Shown one piece after another: positions 61,301 through 64,000 of a DNA stretch of 64,000 nucleotides (positions are counted from its first letter, which is position 1; each line of letters opens with the position of its first letter). The stretch lies in NCBI RefSeq assembly GCF_002443255.2, contig NW_019211454.1, positions 24,132,782-24,196,781 on the forward strand, given 5' to 3'. The DNA is from Varroa destructor (taxonomy: Eukaryota; Arthropoda; Arachnida; Mesostigmata; Varroidae). A program made the translations under genes and the position numbers. The notes below the pieces were generated by a model. It was not told the origin of the DNA and did no database searches. It saw nothing but the letters and a program-made list of their open reading frames with translations.

Positions 61301-64000
61301 GCATGTTAGAAACAATCATAATCTTTGAGGGCCGACAGAGGTTTACAAGTGGTTAGATCGGCTAAGAGCTTTAGGTGGAGTGCTCTGTGGGACCGTGGCC
61401 GTAGACGAGGGTAATAACATAGCTTTTCTTTGCGCACCAATGATCTTTTTATTTTACGAACCTAAGAAAGTCAACGTCTCTCGAATTGAACGAAGATTTG
61501 TTCTTTGAACTAGAGAAGATATGCTTTAGTGTCGATAAAGTTGGCCATATTTCCTTTCTTCAAATGGATAAGCATTTAAAAACATCAAGGGATAATTTTC
61601 GAAAAAAAAAAAAAAAGAAAACGTTTCCAACCTTAATGCAACACACTATTTTGAAAGGCTATTTGGCTTAGGTGGACGCCGACAATTTTAACGAACCTTT
61701 TTTTTTGGTGATTGCATCGATCCTTGAAGCCATTTAGGAAAACAAACAGAATGTCAGCTCACCAGATTTCTCCTTCTACTCCAATTGCGCGTATCCTTTT
61801 TCTCGAAAGACGCGCAGCTCTTATCAAAGGCTTAAAACTAAGACGGGTTGCCCCCTGTCGGTCTTGTAAGGCTCTACATGTAGGTTATAGCTAGTAATAC
61901 GTTGTCACCTAGGAAGCATATATTTTCCAAATATACTCATTTTTTTTGTAGAATAAATTAAATTTATAGTCTTGGTAAACATTATTACGGTCAGAGTACA
62001 TGCGTATGTATTTATTCATGTTTATTAGGTTTAGTGCAAGCTGGCAGGCGCTGTCGTGGCTTTACAAAGCGTCGCCTTACGGTTCCAAGGAGATGCGATG
62101 CTTTAGAAGTTTAAGGCATTTTTTGTAATATACCCACATATGGAAAAAGCAAATAGCCAAAATATATTTGTAGAAGCTACGCCTTTAGCAAATCGGATGT
62201 AGCTGGCTAGTCCCACCTCACCTCATTTTCCTTAGCAGTTTACAAAGAAGGATCATATCTGTGAATGTTCTAGTATTATCTTTAAAACTCGCTCTAAAGC
62301 AGACGATATGTTTTTGATTTGATGTAGCTAAAACTACTGCCATTATCTCTATATGTATCTCTACAGGGAGAACGTTTTTTAATCTAAGCCGACACCTATC
62401 TTCATAAAAGGTGAAGTTCCAAAACCCTGGGTCAATTGGGTGATGGGTTCGGCGTTTAAAGAACAACACATCGCTACCCATCGTGACCACAAAGCGGTGG
62501 TACACATTTTATCGCCCAAAGTTGATATTCGTGCGAAGGTGACACATTGTTAATTCTGGCAAATAGTATTGAGAATTGTATGCGACTGCGTAACAGCTAA
62601 TGTTTTGATCGGGATAGCAAAGACTACGCATGTATCGAAAAGACTAGATGCTCTTCTTTCTTCGACAATGCTTTGTCGGAATTGCTAAGCATCACCTGTC
62701 GGGCATTACGAACACGGAACGGGATGAAGCGCTTGAAGACGTTGACGATGTGATACGACACGAGGTTGAAATTTCGACTAGTTAGCTGCGGGGAGCCGGA
62801 GGCGTGCCCGCTAGGATCGCCTATGCTGACAGGTCAAAAAGTCTCCTTCTCACGAGCACATTCAGGCTCGTTTTACCCATAATTCCCATTGACTCACAAG
62901 AAGATCTAGTCGCGAAAATATATGTCGCTACCGTACAAATTTCGAAAAGATCTTAAAAACAATATAAGAATTTATCATCAGTGTCGACCCTTTGTCGTCG
63001 TCAGCATCGCCGCTTCAAACACTTAAAATAATAATATAATAGTAATTAAAGAAGCATCTATTTAAAGAATTCCAGGAGGATACAGGAGTCGTGTATCATG
63101 GAAAAGATGTACTGTAAGATAGAAGTCTATCTGGATGTACTATTGGTTTAAGTAGACCGATAGGTAACTTGACGCACTGTTTGTTTGCTAGCTATAGCGG
63201 AAGATGCTTTAAACAATTCATTCTTGATACTATACATGAATGAATATCATGTTATTCATGTTGGAAGCCTGCCATTTACGTCTGCGCAGTTGCATTGACG
63301 CGCATATCGGGCCAAAACCCAAAGCAAATATATCTTGATCAGTTTTTCTATTGACGCAGCAGTTGCCACGTCAACACACATATTCGTGGGTGATGTTTGG
63401 CAGAACGACATAGACTTCAATTTGTAGCTAAAAAATTAGCATGCTATCAAAACAAGCCCTAATATATAATATGTATACAGGCCTTAGTGATTAACGTCGA
63501 CCGTTGAGAAACCCTTTATCTTAGAGCTAGAGATTTTATGGCGCGAGGATCGATAACTATATTAAACATTTAAACCTTATAAAATGAATAGATCATCTAT
63601 GGCGAGGGTATTATTTTAGCACGATCCTAATTTGCCTTGTGCTACTGATTTCGTATGCTAACTTAAAGCTACTGTTGGTAACTAAAAGACAAATCGCCTA
63701 CCAGTTGGGAGCGCTTTTTTTGTTTTGTCTACTAAAAAAACAAAATAATTTTATAACTTTGTAGGAGCCTTTGGGAGTCATCACAAGCAGTTAAATTTTA
63801 CCTCTAATGATTCAACGATAAACTAGGGAAAATACAGGAGCAACTTTAGCATCATTCGCTTATAGATCGTCCTACAAGTTACTCGGCAATCTGTTTTTCG
63901 TAGCCCCATCCAAACTTGCGAAACTTCTTCAACGTATTCTTCTAGTGAACACTGCTCAACTATTGAAAATGCATTCATTTTGTTTGTTAATATTGACTCC
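58330..64000. other. AT-rich terminal stretch
   Basis: No gene recognised in 5.7 kb. An A run lies at about 61602-61615. A 95-codon minus-strand frame at 62218-62505 and a short plus-strand acidic frame near 62720-62780 (ERDEALEDVDDVIRHEVEI) look somewhat protein-like but match no family I know. Confidence 0.4.

Noticed and set aside
1..64000. Bacterial-type features: operons, ribosome binding sites, CRISPR arrays, prophage
   Set aside because: No runs of long adjacent frames and no spaced direct repeats; microsatellites, splice-like sites and animal transposons point to a eukaryote.

Overview
The window reads as non-coding metazoan nuclear DNA, most likely from an arthropod. It is AT-rich with no dense gene array, no operons and no reading frame longer than about 143 codons. 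It carries TA, GT and ACT microsatellites, an assembly gap of Ns, and decayed copies of transposon families typical of animal genomes: irritans-like mariner, a Tc1-like element, a pogo/CENP-B-like element, Ty1/copia and non-LTR retrotransposons. A mite or tick would fit, but that is a guess. I found no rRNA gene, no intact tRNA, no CRISPR array and no complete protein-coding gene.

Layout. Positions 1-8200 alternate GC-richer patches (1-1130, 2160-2770, 5570-8200) with AT-rich DNA. The AT-rich part holds a TA microsatellite and a 40-N gap flanked by two near-identical copies of a 126-bp sequence (4073-4364). Positions 8200-21600 are mostly featureless apart from GC-richer islands at 12200-12850 and 14500-15240, two unassigned coding-like frames at 16.9-17.4 kb and a TA tract at 19053. 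A clear mariner relic lies at 21619-22490. A tRNA-like fragment (23355-23436) and a GC hairpin followed by a T run (25671-25706) come next. A minus-strand non-LTR endonuclease relic is at 28882-29137. GC-richer islands recur at 25.9-27.0, 32.5-33.5 and 34.9-35.8 kb. Two phase-compatible exon-like frames at 43069-43581 weakly resemble a cullin. From about 45 to 55.5 kb the sequence is a graveyard of unrelated elements: coiled-coil gag/ORF1-like frames on the minus strand, a copia integrase sliver, a non-LTR reverse transcriptase relic, a Tc1-like relic and a pogo-like relic. A last GC-richer island with microsatellites is at 57.0-58.3 kb, and the remaining 5.7 kb shows nothing recognisable.

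The elements are all broken, lie in different frames and carry stops or lost catalytic residues, so they do not work together. The window is best read as intergenic or long-intron DNA with a possible gene fragment near 43 kb. I did not find an undescribed biological system. The most useful leads are the cullin-like exon pair, the recurring GC-richer islands with two small secreted-type reading frames, and the probable assembly duplication at the gap. All family calls were made by reading translations by eye, with no database search.
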